Counted from the first letter of the stretch, positions 10,213-22,399 are shown. The stretch is DNA of 64,000 bases from Siphonodentalium dalli (GCA_032622095.1 CP136061.1:41667797-41731796), one strand, 5' to 3'. Notes: generated by a model from the sequence alone, not told the origin. Numbers and translations are program-made.

Positions 10213-12040
10213 CTTTGTATCCTATGGGCGCTGGGGGTTTTATTTATTGAAATTGTTTTGTTTGTTTGGACGTATTAAAAGCTGTAGTGCGACCCCGAGA
10301 CCGAGTCCGGTAGTTGTAGTGCGACCGCGAGGCCGAGTCCGGTAAAAGGTGTAGTTGCGAATTTCAATTTCGTTAAATTTATTGTCGTTTTCATTATTAT
10401 TTCATGCAGCGGGCGTCTCTCGAGAAATGCTTGATTGACCCATGACTTGTTATTTGCATGCAAAGAAATGCGAGGTGATTAATGCTAACGGGAATTCGCG
10501 CGATAACCATTAGCGAGCTGCGCGTTATGTGTTTCTTTTGTTCTTTAACCTTCTTTATTGCATTGCTATTTGAACATCTATCGTTTATTTTCACGTGACA
10601 TAAATCGGAATGCTATCTACTATTATACTGCACGGGTAGTTGACGATTGTATAAGAAATTTAATTCGAACATGAATCGTACTAGGTGTATATCGATGTTT
10701 AACATGCGATTTAATATCGTTTAGTGAACTTTTTCAATTAGTTATACGCGACAAATATCGGTATGTTATATTCTAAATGAAATAGGGTGGTAATTATTAA
10801 CCAATTCCCATTATTCCTTCGTTCTGCTTGTACATATTGATTTTTCACTACTTTGTATGCGGAATATATCGGAGCTATGAATAGAGATGTTATTAAGAAA
10901 AGTTCCAACACTAACCCTTCAAATTGGTTGTTTAACATACAATGTGGCCTAATTCTAAGCACCGTTGTTATTTATCTGTACCGTGGATATATCAGAATGC
11001 TATATGAATTGAAGAATATTCAGAAAATTACCCCCCCCCCCCTCCATCCTGTGACCATGTTTTAATCGATCCTCATGTGGGAGAAGCATATTATAATTAG
11101 TCCTCATAGGACCATATTTTAATTGCCCCTCATGGGACAATATTGTATTTCACTCCATTGGGACCGTAGTTTAATCAACACTGATGACACCATATTTTAA
11201 TTTTAATTAACCCTCATAATGGGACCATATATTTATTATTTAATTAAGTCACGTTACCATATGTTAATTTACCTTAATTGGACCATATTTCAAGTACCCC
11301 CCCCCCCCCATGGGTCCATATTTGTATTAACCCTCATGGGACGATATTTTAATTAACAATCAAGTTACAATTTTAATTAACCATCATGGGACCATATTTT
11401 GTATTAACCCTCATTGGACGATATATTAATTAACCCTCATGGGACCATATTTTATTTAACCGTGATGTGAACATATTTTAATTTACCCTCATTGGACCAT
11501 ATTTCAATTAACCCTCCCTGAGTGTGACCCTATTTTAATTCATCCTCATGGAACCATACATGTATTATAATTAATACTTATGAGAGGTCATATCAGGAGT
11601 GCATTACCTGAGGCCATTCTTAGATCAGCATTCCGCCCTCCTAGGATGTATATTGGCAAGTATATTTGACCCTGTCGCAGGAGGTGGTGGACTAAATGTG
11701 ATTCAAACATACTCGGTATTTGCGTAATTGGATACTAAATGTGATTAGAAACGTGCTCGTACTTGAACCATGTTACGAAGATCGCAAATTGTTGCCCAAT
11801 TATTATTCTGCATGCTATCATCACATATAATCAACTACATGGGCGTTACCTATATACATATTTTTCACAATCACCACATTAAAGTTGTTACATTGTACAT
11901 ATGGCTAATAATATGATATTGAGGGCGTTACCATTTCTGACTATGGTTTTCTTGTAAAATTATATGAGACAATTATCGCTTGGCCTCAACCATGACGTTG
12001 GTATGCCGGCAATAATTACCCCGCTATCTTCGTTGTGGTA
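10213..12040. mobile_element. body of dispersed repeat following the minisatellite
   Basis: The flank CTATGGGCGCTGGGG, then TGTAGTGCGACCCCGAGACC (duplicated here near 10284 and 10318), and far downstream GAGGGCGTTACCATTTCTGA (11926-11945) also occur in the same order at 23098-23690, where the interior is much shorter. This suggests two copies of one element with different internal length. A minisatellite-bearing, ORF-less element could be Helitron-like, but I see no diagnostic ends. Confidence 0.45.
11040..11590. repeat. degenerate minisatellite, about 30-35 bp unit
   Basis: Variants of TTAACCCTCATGGGACCATA recur about fifteen times with heavy divergence. A C-homopolymer run lies just before the array (11030-11042) and another inside it (about 11298-11308). 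Non-coding. Confidence 0.65.
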
Positions 12041-12331
12041 ATGGGGGGCTGCGTACACTGTTAGAAAATACCGACTGTTTTACGGTATCGGACCGCAGTA
12101 GTCTGATGGTCCCAACCGTTTCATCAGTTCTACGGTGAATCACCGTTTTATGATGCGCCCTGGAAATGACCACAATTTAAATTGTGTATGATTCCAAGTC
12201 CATGCCGTCGTTATTATCGGAGATTTTTTTTTTTTACTTCGCTCATATTTGCAAATTCTATTAAAATGTTCGTATTCAGTGCAATGCAATCCGGCTGAGT
12301 TTTCTGGCATGTTCATGAAGTGAAATGCATT

Positions 12332-12724
12332 TCAGCGGATTGCGTCCATTAATACATTAAGATATTCCGCAAACTCCGTTACATTCATCGTTAAAAAATT
12401 GTCGCGTGTCGTAGTTGCGATCGTAAATTCGTGATCGTCGTAAACTATTGTTCTTGGGAAATTCCCATTCTGCGAAAATCGGCTGATGGGTGATATTTGT
12501 CGACTAAATGGTGGTAGCTGGGTTGTATTCGATGCAGCATATTCGAATTGTTGGCTAAGACTGATTCGACTCGAGTGCTGATGTTGACACAGATACATGT
12601 ACTTACACAAGAGGATACACGCACCAGAGTAAATCATATATGGCAAATTTTGGTACGCCGAAAAACATCTCAACTTTTGTACCCTGTTGTTACGTCGGGT
12701 ACATTGGTTACATTTTATGAGCAC
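12332..12724 (-). other. unrecognised ORF, uncertain gene
   Basis: A 130-codon minus-strand frame. Its C-terminal half (DDHEFTIATTTRDNFLT, MNVTEFAEYLNVLMDAIR) looks coding-like, but I cannot assign a family. The stretch SGACILLCKYMYLC resembles SCAFILLCKCTC in the minus-strand frame at 14037-14315. That reflects a direct DNA repeat (about 12593-12630 and 14060-14105). Probably part of the repetitive structure around 12.3-14.3 kb, and not an independent gene. Confidence 0.25.
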
Positions 12725-13925
12725 AAATTTAGCAACTTAGAAAATATATTTTCTGAACTACTTTGAGGACCGTGGGTGCACGGGGTACATATGGTTACTT
12801 CTGGTTACTTTAATGTTACATTTGTTACTCTTTTTTTTCATTTTTTTTCTTAGGAATCTCAAAGTACCTTGTTACATTGGTTACAAATTAGAAAACATAT
12901 TTCCTTAACTACTTTCAGGCCCATGGGTACACGGGGTACAAATGGTTACTTCTGGTTACTTTAATGTTACATTTGTTACTTTTATTTTTTTTTCTTAGGA
13001 ATTTCAAAGTACCCTGTTACATTGGTTACAAATTAGAAAACATATTTCCTGAACTAATTTCAGGCCCATGGGTACACAGGGTACAAATGGTTACTTCTGG
13101 TTACTTTAATGTTACATTTGTTACTTTTTTTTCTTTTTTTCTTAGGAATCTCAAAGTACCCTGTTACATTGGTTACAAATTAGAAAACATAGTTCCTGAA
13201 CTACTTTCAGGCCCATGGGTACACGGGGTACAAATGGTTACTTCTGGTTACTTTAATTTTACATTTGTTACTTTTATTATTTTTTTCTTAGAAATCTCAA
13301 AGTACCTTGTTACATTGGTTACAAATTAGAAAACATATTTCCTGAACTAATTTCAGTCACATGGGTACACAGGGTACAAGTGGTTACTTCTGGTTACTTT
13401 ACCTATTAGTTAATGTTACATTTGTTACTTTTTTTTCTTTTTTTCTTAGGAATCTCAAAGTACCCTGTTACATTGGTTACAAATTAGAAAACATATTTCC
13501 TGAACTAATTTCAGGCCCATGGGTACATAGGGTACAAATGGTTACTTCTGGTAACCAATGTAACAGGGTACTTTGAGATTCCTAAGAACAAAAAATAAAA
13601 GTAACAAATGTAACATTAAAGTAACCAGAAGTAACCATTTGTACCCTATGTACCCATGGGCCTGAAAGTAGTTCAGAAAATATGTTTTTTTCATTTGTAA
13701 CCAATGTAACAGGGTACTTTGAGATTCCTAAGAAAAAAAAATAAAAGTAACAAATGTAACATTAAAGTAACTAGAAGTAACCATTTTATCCCGTGCATAC
13801 ATGGTCGTGAAAGTAGTTCAGTAAATATATTTTCTAAGTTTCTAAATTTGTGCTTATAAAATGTAACCAATGTACCCGACGTAACAACAGGGTACAAAAG
13901 TTGTGTTGTTTTGCTGCGTACCAAA
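12636..13925. repeat. inverted tandem array, about 146-bp unit
   Basis: Six direct units (marker GTTACATTGGTTAC at 12699 as a variant, then 12871, 13016, 13163, 13309, 13467) are followed by inverted units (GTAACCAATGTAAC at 13551, 13696, and a variant near 13863). Units share GGTACAAATGGTTACTTCTG and a T-rich tract ending TTTTTCTTAGGAATCTC. The first and last units are the most diverged and match each other inverted, so this is a symmetrical fold-back whose left arm has been tandemly amplified. It is flanked by a direct repeat (12593-12630, 14060-14105). Confidence 0.8.
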
Positions 13926-14319
13926 ATTAGACATATCTAGAGTAAATCACAAGAGGTTTGATGTCAACCACTAGTGAAATTAATATCAACATCAACGTAG
14001 ATTGTCATTTTTTTAACTTGAACCGTTCAATCCAGTTTACCGTGTTCTGATTGTTTCAAAGCACGTACATTTACACAAGAGGATAAACGCACAAGAGTGA
14101 TACACAATAGCTTCGATGTCAACAACAGCAACTGTCGGATTATCACAATTCCAACTTGCTGGTACACGTACAACTATTACAATTACACGGACCGACGTAT
14201 AATGTGCATCAATTTCACCGAAACGTGTGGCTATGAGAACATTGTCGCCGTTCGCCAAGTTATTATCCTGTCGTTGCGCTAATTTACTGAGTTCGCTATT
14301 GGTTAGAATGTTCATATCA

Positions 14320-15829
14320 AACTATCTATGATCCACTGATATTGATTGTGTCGTGATATACTCAGTTTGGTGAATCATGTTATCAAATTCAATCCAACAA
14401 TCTGTGACTATAGGAGTGTGTTGTCATCAAGTCATCGCGCAGTTATTATGAGGTCTGCTATTGCCTTAAAGATACGTTGGCGGTGGGTATGCTGTTAAAA
14501 TATTCACCTCCGTCAAAAACCGCCATAAACAGAAGGAATAGTAATATATAGACAGACCTTGTTCTTATGCCAATCAGAAATATGGCATACACAGTATGTT
14601 ATTGTCAATTTTCTTTCCCTTTGTAATGTAAACAAAAGCAAAAAACGTTACGTTTCCTGGCTTTTGTTTAGATCCGGATATGGTAAACATAAAGAGTGTT
14701 ATTTGTTACTGTTTTCCTGATTTGAAAATACTAAAGAGCGTTTATATCATGTGTGTGTGTATTTACGCGCTGATTATGTTTGGCATATGAGCGGAACTGT
14801 ATATAATTTTGTGTTCCTTCTGTTGATGGCGATTTGAACAAATATAGATATTTCTGCAACGAACGCCGCTCGTGCCGTTAACATGTTTCAATCCATCTAA
14901 GTTAGCTGTGACTGTTTCTGATGTTGTCGTGATGTAGGAATGCACCCGTTAAGACATGATTTGTGTTTACAAGTGACTGGGCAATTTCATGCCTGACGTG
15001 TTACCAAAAAGTATGCCATTCGTATGTTTTACTTGTACATGTACATAAATTATATTAACTGTGATAGCTTTGCTCATGTATGTCTTTAGGGGGGATGCCC
15101 GGTTCATTTGTTTTAGAATGGTCGAAATTAGTATTACTCATAACTAAAAAGTTCATCCATTTATTTATTTTGTTTAATTATATGTTAATAACATATAATA
15201 AAAAAACTAAATGGGTCAGCTTTTATCGTGTTTTATTTACAGCCATTATTTATTGTCAGTTAAATGTGCGCACACCACGCGTGTGTAGCCTTTAATCCGG
15301 ATTAAACACCACGAGGCAAATAACAGTTTGATCCTCTCCAAACTCATAGTTTATAAGTAGTTTCTATCAATTTATGCATTGAGGATTTAAGTTTAGTCAC
15401 AACTATGATTGTAATGCCTATCGGGAAATCATATTGTCACAACGGGAACTTGGCTAATTCTACGGTGAATTTTAAATTGACGGGCATATTTCTATCAGTG
15501 TATTTTATATGTGATAATGAACAATTGAAGAGCGTATTTACAAACAGTTATTGTATAACAATACGTTCATACTAGATCAATTTCATTTGTTAGCTGACAA
15601 CCAGTTACGATATCATGATATGGTTCATGTCGTCAAAACGTCATTATTTTGTCTTTCGGGTCAGACGCCAGACAAGACTGCTCTTGTCTTGTCATATCAT
15701 GAGAACTGGTTTCGCCTCACTAGGCCAGACACAGAACCGTAGACTCGTTTCAATTACTATAAAATATGATATTCATAATGTATACGGTTTACCGGTTCCA
15801 TCTATTTCTGTGTGAACCCTCATCCTTAG
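14320..15829. other. no recognisable feature
   Basis: AT-rich, scattered short frames with no family resemblance. Nothing that I can support. Confidence 0.4.
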
Positions 15830-15982
15830 TTAACCCTTTACCCAACAAACCGGCCAAAAACGCCCAAATAAAGCTTCAACAGCCTAAAATATCTTCGGTC
15901 TGTCTCAATAACACCATACAAATATGGATATCATTGGAACCGGTTCATTGGCCACATTGTGATGGTTACAGTTATGCCCTGT

Positions 15983-16043
15983 GCCAATGCATTCTCTTAT
16001 ATATGCGAGGCGACCTATGGCATATATAAGAGAATGCATTGGC
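15983..16043. repeat. hairpin module, 8-bp centre deletion
   Basis: The same palindrome as elsewhere, with 8 bp missing from the centre and first arm, leaving 61 bp. Confidence 0.85.
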
Positions 16044-16121
16044 CTAAATAAATCTTTTTTTAACACTTTTTACCATTTTTTCTTACATTCTTTAACAATT
16101 TTATAATTTTTAATATGTTAA

Positions 16122-16190
16122 GCCAATGCATTCTCTTATATATGCGAGGCGACCTATGGTCGACTCGCATATATAAGAGAATGCATTGGC
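16122..16190. repeat. 69-bp hairpin module
   Basis: Intact palindrome, orientation opposite to its partner at 15983. Confidence 0.9.
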
Positions 16191-16220
16191 ACACGGCCGT
16201 TCTGTTGGGTAAAGGGTCAA

Positions 16221-18129
16221 CGGCCTAATTACAGCGACATACATGGTATAACTTCCCTGTTTACATCATAACTCCCTTGCTAATTTATTTCCAGTTTCTT
16301 AAATAGGAAATGTTCATGTGATATATGCTACTTTCTGAATTCGATGTCTGAAACATTTGTCTAATTTCACTCGAAAAGGTAATATGATGACACACAATCT
16401 CAAGTTCCAATACTCAACTTTGATGTCCAGTAAATATTTAATTTGGGAATTGTATTTCGCTCGATCACACGCATGTGATATTGCTAATCAGGTTTTAAAA
16501 GGGCAACTGGCATTAGGGCACCTCTATGTATGCCTTTCCATTTCTAAATTATATATTAAATTATCACCGACCTCAATAACACTTGAAACTTGAAAATGTC
16601 ATAACCTGGCCGCATGCGTGTGACATGGCGAAAACACTGTAATATTAATATTGTGATTAATATTGTGATTAGTATAACATTATCATGCATATTTATATAA
16701 CATGTATATATTTGTCATTTGTATCACTGCTCTCCTCAATTGAGGAGGTTAACAATAAACTACTGTGTACAAACATGCTTTCTTATAGATTTCTGCTGTG
16801 TGTAGACAGTAGTCTGGTCGTGGGATACACTTCTATTGTGGTCACGCAGTCCTACTAGTGTGCTATGATGCGGTTGGCTCCTGCTGAATTGCTATGGTGT
16901 TGTTAAGTCAAACTTATGTTAACAAAAAGTACCGTTACCTCTTTTATAATTTGTCTTTTTCGCAGTGTTCAGATAATCTGATTATATCCAGGAAAAGCCA
17001 TTATTCGTATCAAAGATTCAAAAACATAATTATTACAAAATAATTCTAATACTGGTTGCTTTGGTTGTTGAAAATCGACTGTAATCCAGATTGTTATTCG
17101 CGTCGTTTTAAAAACACCAGAGCAGGCATTATTATAATTTCACGAATATATATGTTCTTGAATGTTTCATACATGCACTGGTTTTTCTCAAATCGATCGG
17201 ATTAAAAAACACCGCGAAAATGACAACTTAAAAAAAAATATTAGCAGGACCATTTGACCAGGGGCGATAATGTGGCGGAATGGACATTAAGTAATGGGCG
17301 TTCATATGGGTCCATACAACAAATCGTCGGTAGTGTCGGTATATTAGAATATTTCTGGATCAAAATTAGTGGAAATGTCGGAAATGCATGATATGGTCCG
17401 GTCTTTGGTCAAAATCTCATCTCATTCACCATTCTGAGTTTGCTATTCCAGGTGGACATATTACGGGAGACGTCAATTTTTCGTATTGCTCAGTCTACAG
17501 TATTTCACATGACTTGTGTGTGAGACAAAGCATGCATTTTTTTTTATTCCCTTGTATTTGTCGTTGTGCTCTATATTCTAAAAAATATTTAAATTTGGAT
17601 CTTGTCCACCAAAATTAAAGGATAAGCATTTCAAAAGCACAAGGGGTCTTGAGAAGCGAGTTTTTGGCTGTTATAGATGTATTTTGGGATTTGAAGTTAT
17701 GGTTGGTGCGTACCAAATGTTGTGGACCAGCTTGTCTCCTAGACTAATGCTTTTGAGAAACTTTTCCCCAGCGAATGGCCCATTGTTATGACAATAGAGT
17801 GAGCAGCGTCGAAACAAAAATTTGCTCAAAGGTAACTTCGGAATGAAACTTCGTTCAAGGTAGCATCCATAAAGCGCATGTGGTGTGGTAGCTTTGTGAT
17901 ACCCATAATATATGAGCCGGGGGTGCTTGTATCCTGGTCCTACGGAAGAGTCACCCCTGTCTTTGACTACAACAGTGGAAACTTCACTAGTGATGTCTAG
18001 AGCAATCTATCTTGCGGCAGTTTGCAAATTTCATGATAAAGAAAACCAAATCAATAGAATATAACAGCCTAGAACACCTTGCATGAACCGACCTTTATGA
18101 ATGTGTTTTGTTTTATGGTGACCATAAAT
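16221..18129. other. no recognisable gene
   Basis: AT-rich. A perfect 16-bp palindrome CTCCTCAATTGAGGAG lies at 16732-16747. Reading frames at 16357 and 17388 show no family resemblance. Confidence 0.4.
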
Positions 18130-18229
18130 GTGACCCGCCATAACAAATCCAGTCGTAAGGTTTCTTATAACATTATATGTGACCCGCCATAACAAATCCA
18201 GTCGTAAGTCAGGATTTTTTTTACCCTGT

Positions 18230-18298
18230 GCCAATGCATTCTCTTATATATGCGAGTCGACCATAGGTCGCCTCGCATATATAAGAGAATGCATTGGC
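18230..18298. repeat. 69-bp hairpin module
   Basis: Intact palindrome, preceded by TACCCTGT as in other left-hand copies. Confidence 0.9.
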
Positions 18299-18517
18299 CT
18301 AACAATTTTTTACAATTTTAATAATTTTTTCTTGTATTCTTTAACAATTTTATAATTTCACCCATACAGAGCACCAGACAAACATGAGCAGACGTTACTC
18401 TTCTATATGCTTATATATATGTATGGGGCTCCCTGCAGTGTAAAGGATGTTTTTTTATTTTATGTCCTAAAAATTGTAAGAAACATGTATTTTTAAAAAA
18501 TGATAAAAAATTGTTAG

Positions 18518-18586
18518 GCCAATGCATTCTCTTATATATGCGAGGCGAACTATGGTCGACTCGCATATATAAGAGAATGCATTGGC
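18518..18586. repeat. 69-bp hairpin module
   Basis: Inverted partner of 18230. One centre base differs (GCGAAC for GCGACC). Confidence 0.9.
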
Positions 18587-18747
18587 ACAGGGTAAAAAAA
18601 TCCCGAATTACGACTGGATTTTATATGGCGGGTCACAAATAGATACATTACAAATCAGGGCAACCCAACAGACTAATCGTTTAGTAAATGATTTTCAACA
18701 TGAGCATCATCAGGTCGTGGCAAATTACCCCCGTGGCAATTCAACAT

Positions 18748-18968
18748 AGGGCCATATCTCTGGTGAAAATTAGCGAGCGGTATCCATATTCGAACTTGGC
18801 CTGTATCCTGGGGCCAATTAACTCGCATACCAATTTTCATTCCATTAAGTTCAGAATCGCTAAAGTTATCATGTGGAGATGTGGGTGCAAAATAATACGG
18901 AAAAAAGGGGCCACATCCCTGGTGGAAATTAGCCGGCGGTATCCGAATTCGAATCCGACCTGCATTCT
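18748..18968. repeat. direct duplication, period 159 bp
   Basis: 18748-18809 and 18907-18968 are about 80% alike. They share GGGCCA, CTGGTG and AATTAGC words and the GGTATCC...TTCGAA core. The period is 53 codons, so one forward frame (18688-18990) stays open across both, giving SLVKISERYPYSN and SLVEISRRYPNSN. No family is recognised. Repeat-derived sequence is more likely than a gene. Confidence 0.6.
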
Positions 18969-19281
18969 GCGCTGGTCTACCGAAATGTAAAATTTCAACA
19001 TATCCAGTTGAGACTATCTATCTAAAGATGCGAGATGTAACCGACGGATTGTTAGAATGGAGTACAAGTAACACCATATGGACGGTATAGCTATATAATC
19101 ACACAAAGAATGGACATGGGCAAGTGTATTAACCCTTTACCCAACAATCCGGCCAAAACCGGCCAAATAAAGCTTCAACAGCCTAAAATATCTTCGGTCT
19201 GTCTCAATAGAACCATACAAATATGGATATCATAGGAACCGGCTCCTTGACCACATTGTGATAGTTACAGTTATGCCCTGT

Positions 19282-19350
19282 GCCAATGCATTCTCTTATA
19301 TATGCGAGTCGACCATAGGTCGCCTCGCATATATAAGAGAATGCATTGGC
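19282..19350. repeat. 69-bp hairpin module
   Basis: Intact palindrome. Confidence 0.9.
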
Positions 19351-19429
19351 CTAAAAAAAATCTTTTTTTAACACTTTTTACCATTTTTTCTTACATTCTT
19401 TAACAATTTTATAATTTTTAATGTGTTAA

Positions 19430-19498
19430 GCCAATGCATTCTCTTATATATGCGAGGCGACCTATGGTCGACTCGCATATATAAGAGAATGCATTGGC
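19430..19498. repeat. 69-bp hairpin module
   Basis: Intact palindrome, inverted relative to 19282. Confidence 0.9.
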
Positions 19499-19875
19499 AC
19501 AGGGCCGTTCTGTTGGGCAAGTGTATTAATTTATCTCTAAGAATGCTGGATTCAACGTCACTGTGAAACCTTGAATTGCACAGAGATGCTAATAATGGGT
19601 GGTACTTGGGGGAAAAACATAAATCCTAATAAAGATGAAAGGGGATCTTATAGAACTGAAGAGATTTTCATTCACAAATATACACTCTTAAAACCCCAGG
19701 TACATTTGAGTGCCTAGGTAGGTATCACGCTTGTCCCGTGTAGAGTACTAAAAGTTTGAAGAGATTTTCATTCTTGCAAAGAGCAGAACGTTTCCTGGCT
19801 GTCCGTCGCGCGGTCAATAAAGTAATATTCATCCGCACCTAACATCGATCGGCAAATGTTTCATTATATTGAACA

Positions 19876-20456
19876 TTAAAGGGATACTGTACCCAAATGT
19901 TATTGATGTTTTCTTTAGTCTCTGAGTTGTAGAATGAGGTAACCAGATTTTCATTATTTAAAAGTCTGTTGAGTACGAAGTAATATTACGGATGGCAGAT
20001 TAGCCGGAATGCGAAAATACCAATTGTTGTTGTCGAGTAATTTTTTGACAGTTTTCAAGTAAATATATCAAATAAATGTTATATTATATGCATACTAGTC
20101 CCATATACACATTAAGTCACTGTAGTGTCACTATTCAGTGAGCGGCTTGAGTTTACGCCCAGTATCAACATAAGTTTTACACGATCATGTGTGCCATGCT
20201 TTGCCCAATCCACTATCCGTGAATTATTTTGATTACGTCTTGTATACGGAAATTCGTAATATAATTTGTGACTCCAGCCATAAATTAAATTTATATCAAA
20301 TTATAAACTTTGATTTTAAGATAACCTATTAACCTGAACTTTTACAGAATACATTTTCGACTCAAATTACTTTGTTTTTTTATATATATTATTATCGATA
20401 TTAGATCGTTATTATCACCGGGAATTTATTGAAAATGGCGTACAGTACCCCTTTAA
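19876..20456. mobile_element. TTAA MITE, family D
   Basis: The ends are TTAAAGGGATACTGTACC and, inverted, TTAAAGGGGTACTGTACG, with TTAA at 19876-19879 and 20453-20456. The 581-bp interior is AT-rich and non-coding. It lies just upstream of the duplicated sequence at 20466. Confidence 0.8.
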
Positions 20457-20465
20457 AGTTACTTT

Positions 20466-20754
20466 ATACTTGGTGCTGAATTCACGGTACATGAGTGTCT
20501 AGAAAGTCACAGATATTCCATTGAACGTGCGCGTAAAGCTGCGACAATGGACGCCGTCTGAAGAAAACGTCGACAGCGAATCTCGTAGCGAAATAATAGG
20601 TTCCAGCGCTCCATCGGCAGCATTCGGTTACCACATGCATTGATTGGTGAATGTTTCGTTATATTGGCGCTGAATTCACGGCATATGTGTGTCTAGATAG
20701 TGAACAGGATTCCATTGAACGCGCGGGTATTGCTGTGACAATGAAATGCCGTCC
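20466..20754. repeat. direct duplication, period about 198 bp
   Basis: About 90 bp starting TTGGTGCTGAATTCACGG (20466) recurs as TTGGCGCTGAATTCACGG (20664) with about 80% identity, including GTGTCTAGA and TTCCATTGAACG. Confidence 0.65.
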
Positions 20755-20992
20755 ATTCTCACTCACTTTGAACAAAACTTCGACAGCGAATGTTGGTTTG
20801 AGAAAATGTGTTCGAACGCTTCGTCTGAAGCTTTCAGGAAACACATTAAGTGCCACCGCAGACGCTGCGATTAAAATCGTAAGTGGGGAAAATCGCAGGT
20901 GGAGAAAAGTGACTTGCCCGCAGACGCTACGGTGCTGCGATGTATGCAGCTACGATTTTATCCACGTGATCGATCACATGATAGCAAAATGA
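20651..20992 (+). CDS. unrecognised small ORF
   Basis: A 113-codon frame, longer than most in this AT-rich sequence and less AT-rich than its surroundings. It has no signal peptide, membrane segment or known motif; the only notable feature is a basic central region (RKCVRTLRLKLS). Its first third overlaps the second copy of the 20466 duplication. It may be a decayed exon or chance. I have no functional suggestion. Confidence 0.2.
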   Translation: MFRYIGAEFTAYVCLDSEQDSIERAGIAVTMKCRPFSLTLNKTSTANVGLRKCVRTLRLKLSGNTLSATADAAIKIVSGENRRWRKVTCPQTLRCCDVCSYDFIHVIDHMIAK

Positions 20993-22399
20993 TATATCAC
21001 ATTCTTCGCATTATGCAATTATATACATATACATGGCATGTATCTCAATTTTCTAAACTAACAAGTTGAACTTGAAAGTTCAAGTGAAATTGAATAATTT
21101 TTTATTTTTGTACCTGTCAATTCCACAGCTGCCGCAATTTCAACAATTGCGGCAGCCCTCTTCTCCTTTTTTCTGGATAGCAGATGGCTGATATGTGGTA
21201 TATGCCTGCATTGCCTGTCGTGTCACATCTCCATTAATGTGGCCTCATTTTTGTAAGAAGTTTGTGAACTTTTCGCCATTTTTGAATTTTTTCTTTTCGT
21301 GGTATTTACAACATGACCAGTGCGACCATGGTCATGTGACAGCTACGATCGCGCGCGTTGCCAAGGTCAGGCCACGATTTTCCTGGTAAAAATCAAACAT
21401 TGCTTGATCGCTACATCTTTAAACATAACTCCAGGTATATCAAGGTGCATACTATGTCTCGATCTACTGGACATTCGTAAACTAGATGGTCGAGGCCACA
21501 GGCTGATACCATTTAGTTGACGAATGTACAGTAACGAGTCCGTTAACCGACATAAAATACAGTTTTATAATTTGGGAGGAGAAATTACATTTATTCAGAT
21601 GAACAATTATACCGATAAATCACGATACATGGGACGAACGTTTCTCTGAACAAAAATATAGTCCTTGCTGACAACAAAACCACGCCCATAGACACGGTTC
21701 GTGTGAGTGGGAATTGATTGTGAATTTTGCCGTGGACACAATCGGCACAGAACCACGTGATACAACCTTGTTCGAAAATATACGTCGATGTACGCAAACA
21801 TAAATATTTGTTTTGTGCTGTACATAGTATATCATATATATTATATGTACTGTCGATGTTACTTGTATCTGTATTTTGGGTACTTATGCATTTTAGGATA
21901 ATTTTTACTCAATATCATTGTTGTTTCCAGAAGAAACGTAACTCTATTACTGAAGTCTCGAATGCTTCGATGTGATAGATCCCCCCTAGTATGTTAATGA
22001 GCAGAACGCCTCTACCGACTATGACCTATATTACATGGGGTTCATAATCACTATACATATATGTTATTGTAGGCGGGTGTAAGAAGCAAACTATTTCTCT
22101 CATAGAGGCTCCGCTGAAGCTCGTTGTGCATAAATTGGGAGACATGACCATTCTATATTACGAATATCGACTTGTGGTGCAAAGCGTGGTATAAAGCGCA
22201 CATTCGGATAAATAGAAAGTGACTCTATCCGTGAGTTGCGAAACCACCATAATGACTAAAATCGAATAGTGATGGTACTGGTAGCGGAAGGAAACATAGT
22301 ACAGTGAAAATTATTTTTTTTAAATATCTTTTTCTGAATATTATGCCTTTTTGCACAAACGATGATAATATAACACAATGAGCACATTACTGGGGTTTT
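20993..22399. other. no recognisable gene
   Basis: AT-rich. It contains the hairpin at 21128-21156. At 21591-21835 all three minus-strand frames are open for about 60-70 codons, but none gives a convincing family match. Confidence 0.4.
21128..21156. repeat. GC-rich hairpin
   Basis: GCTGCCGCAATT pairs perfectly with AATTGCGGCAGC around a 5-base loop TCAAC. It is isolated in AT-rich DNA and its role is unknown. Confidence 0.7.

Larger units (their letters stand above)
15830..16220. mobile_element. TTAA element, family F1 copy 2
   Basis: The left end is TTAACCCTTTACCCAACA. The right end is TGTTGGGTAAAGGGTCAA, so the right-hand TTAA has mutated to TCAA. It has two hairpins: 15983-16043, shortened to 61 bp by loss of TCGACTCG at the centre, and 16122-16190, intact. 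Otherwise collinear with the copy at 9169. Confidence 0.85.
18179..18636. mobile_element. family F2 element copy 1, two hairpins
   Basis: The TIR is GTGACCCGCCATAACAAATC against the inverted right end GTGACCCGCCATATAAAATC, continuing through CCAGTCGTAA and a T-tract to the hairpins at 18230-18298 and 18518-18586, about 130 bp of inverted repeat in all. The first 30 bp of the left TIR are duplicated just outside (18130-18159). The spacer contains AGCACCAGACAAACATGAGC. A second copy with the spacer in the opposite direction is at 34299-34755. Confidence 0.85.
19129..19529. mobile_element. TTAA element, family F1 copy 3, aberrant right end
   Basis: The left end TTAACCCTTTACCCAACA is intact and the hairpins lie at 19282-19350 and 19430-19498. 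The right TIR stops at TTCTGTTGGG and lacks the expected TAAAGGGTTAA. The sequence GGGCAAGTGTATTAA appears at 19118-19132 and again at 19515-19529, so the flanking duplication is 12-15 bp and not the TTAA seen in sister copies. Confidence 0.8.

Noticed and set aside
13000-13550. Protein-coding repeats (121 and 71 codon ORFs with YKLENIFPELISGPWVH)
   Set aside because: They follow the 146-bp repeat unit and include poly-Phe from the T-rich tract. Repeat artefact.
21591-21835. Exon or retroelement (a CxxC...GKxH pattern recalls a GAG-pre-integrase motif)
   Set aside because: All three minus-strand frames are open for a similar length, the motif is in only one frame, and no flanking integrase or reverse transcriptase is seen.
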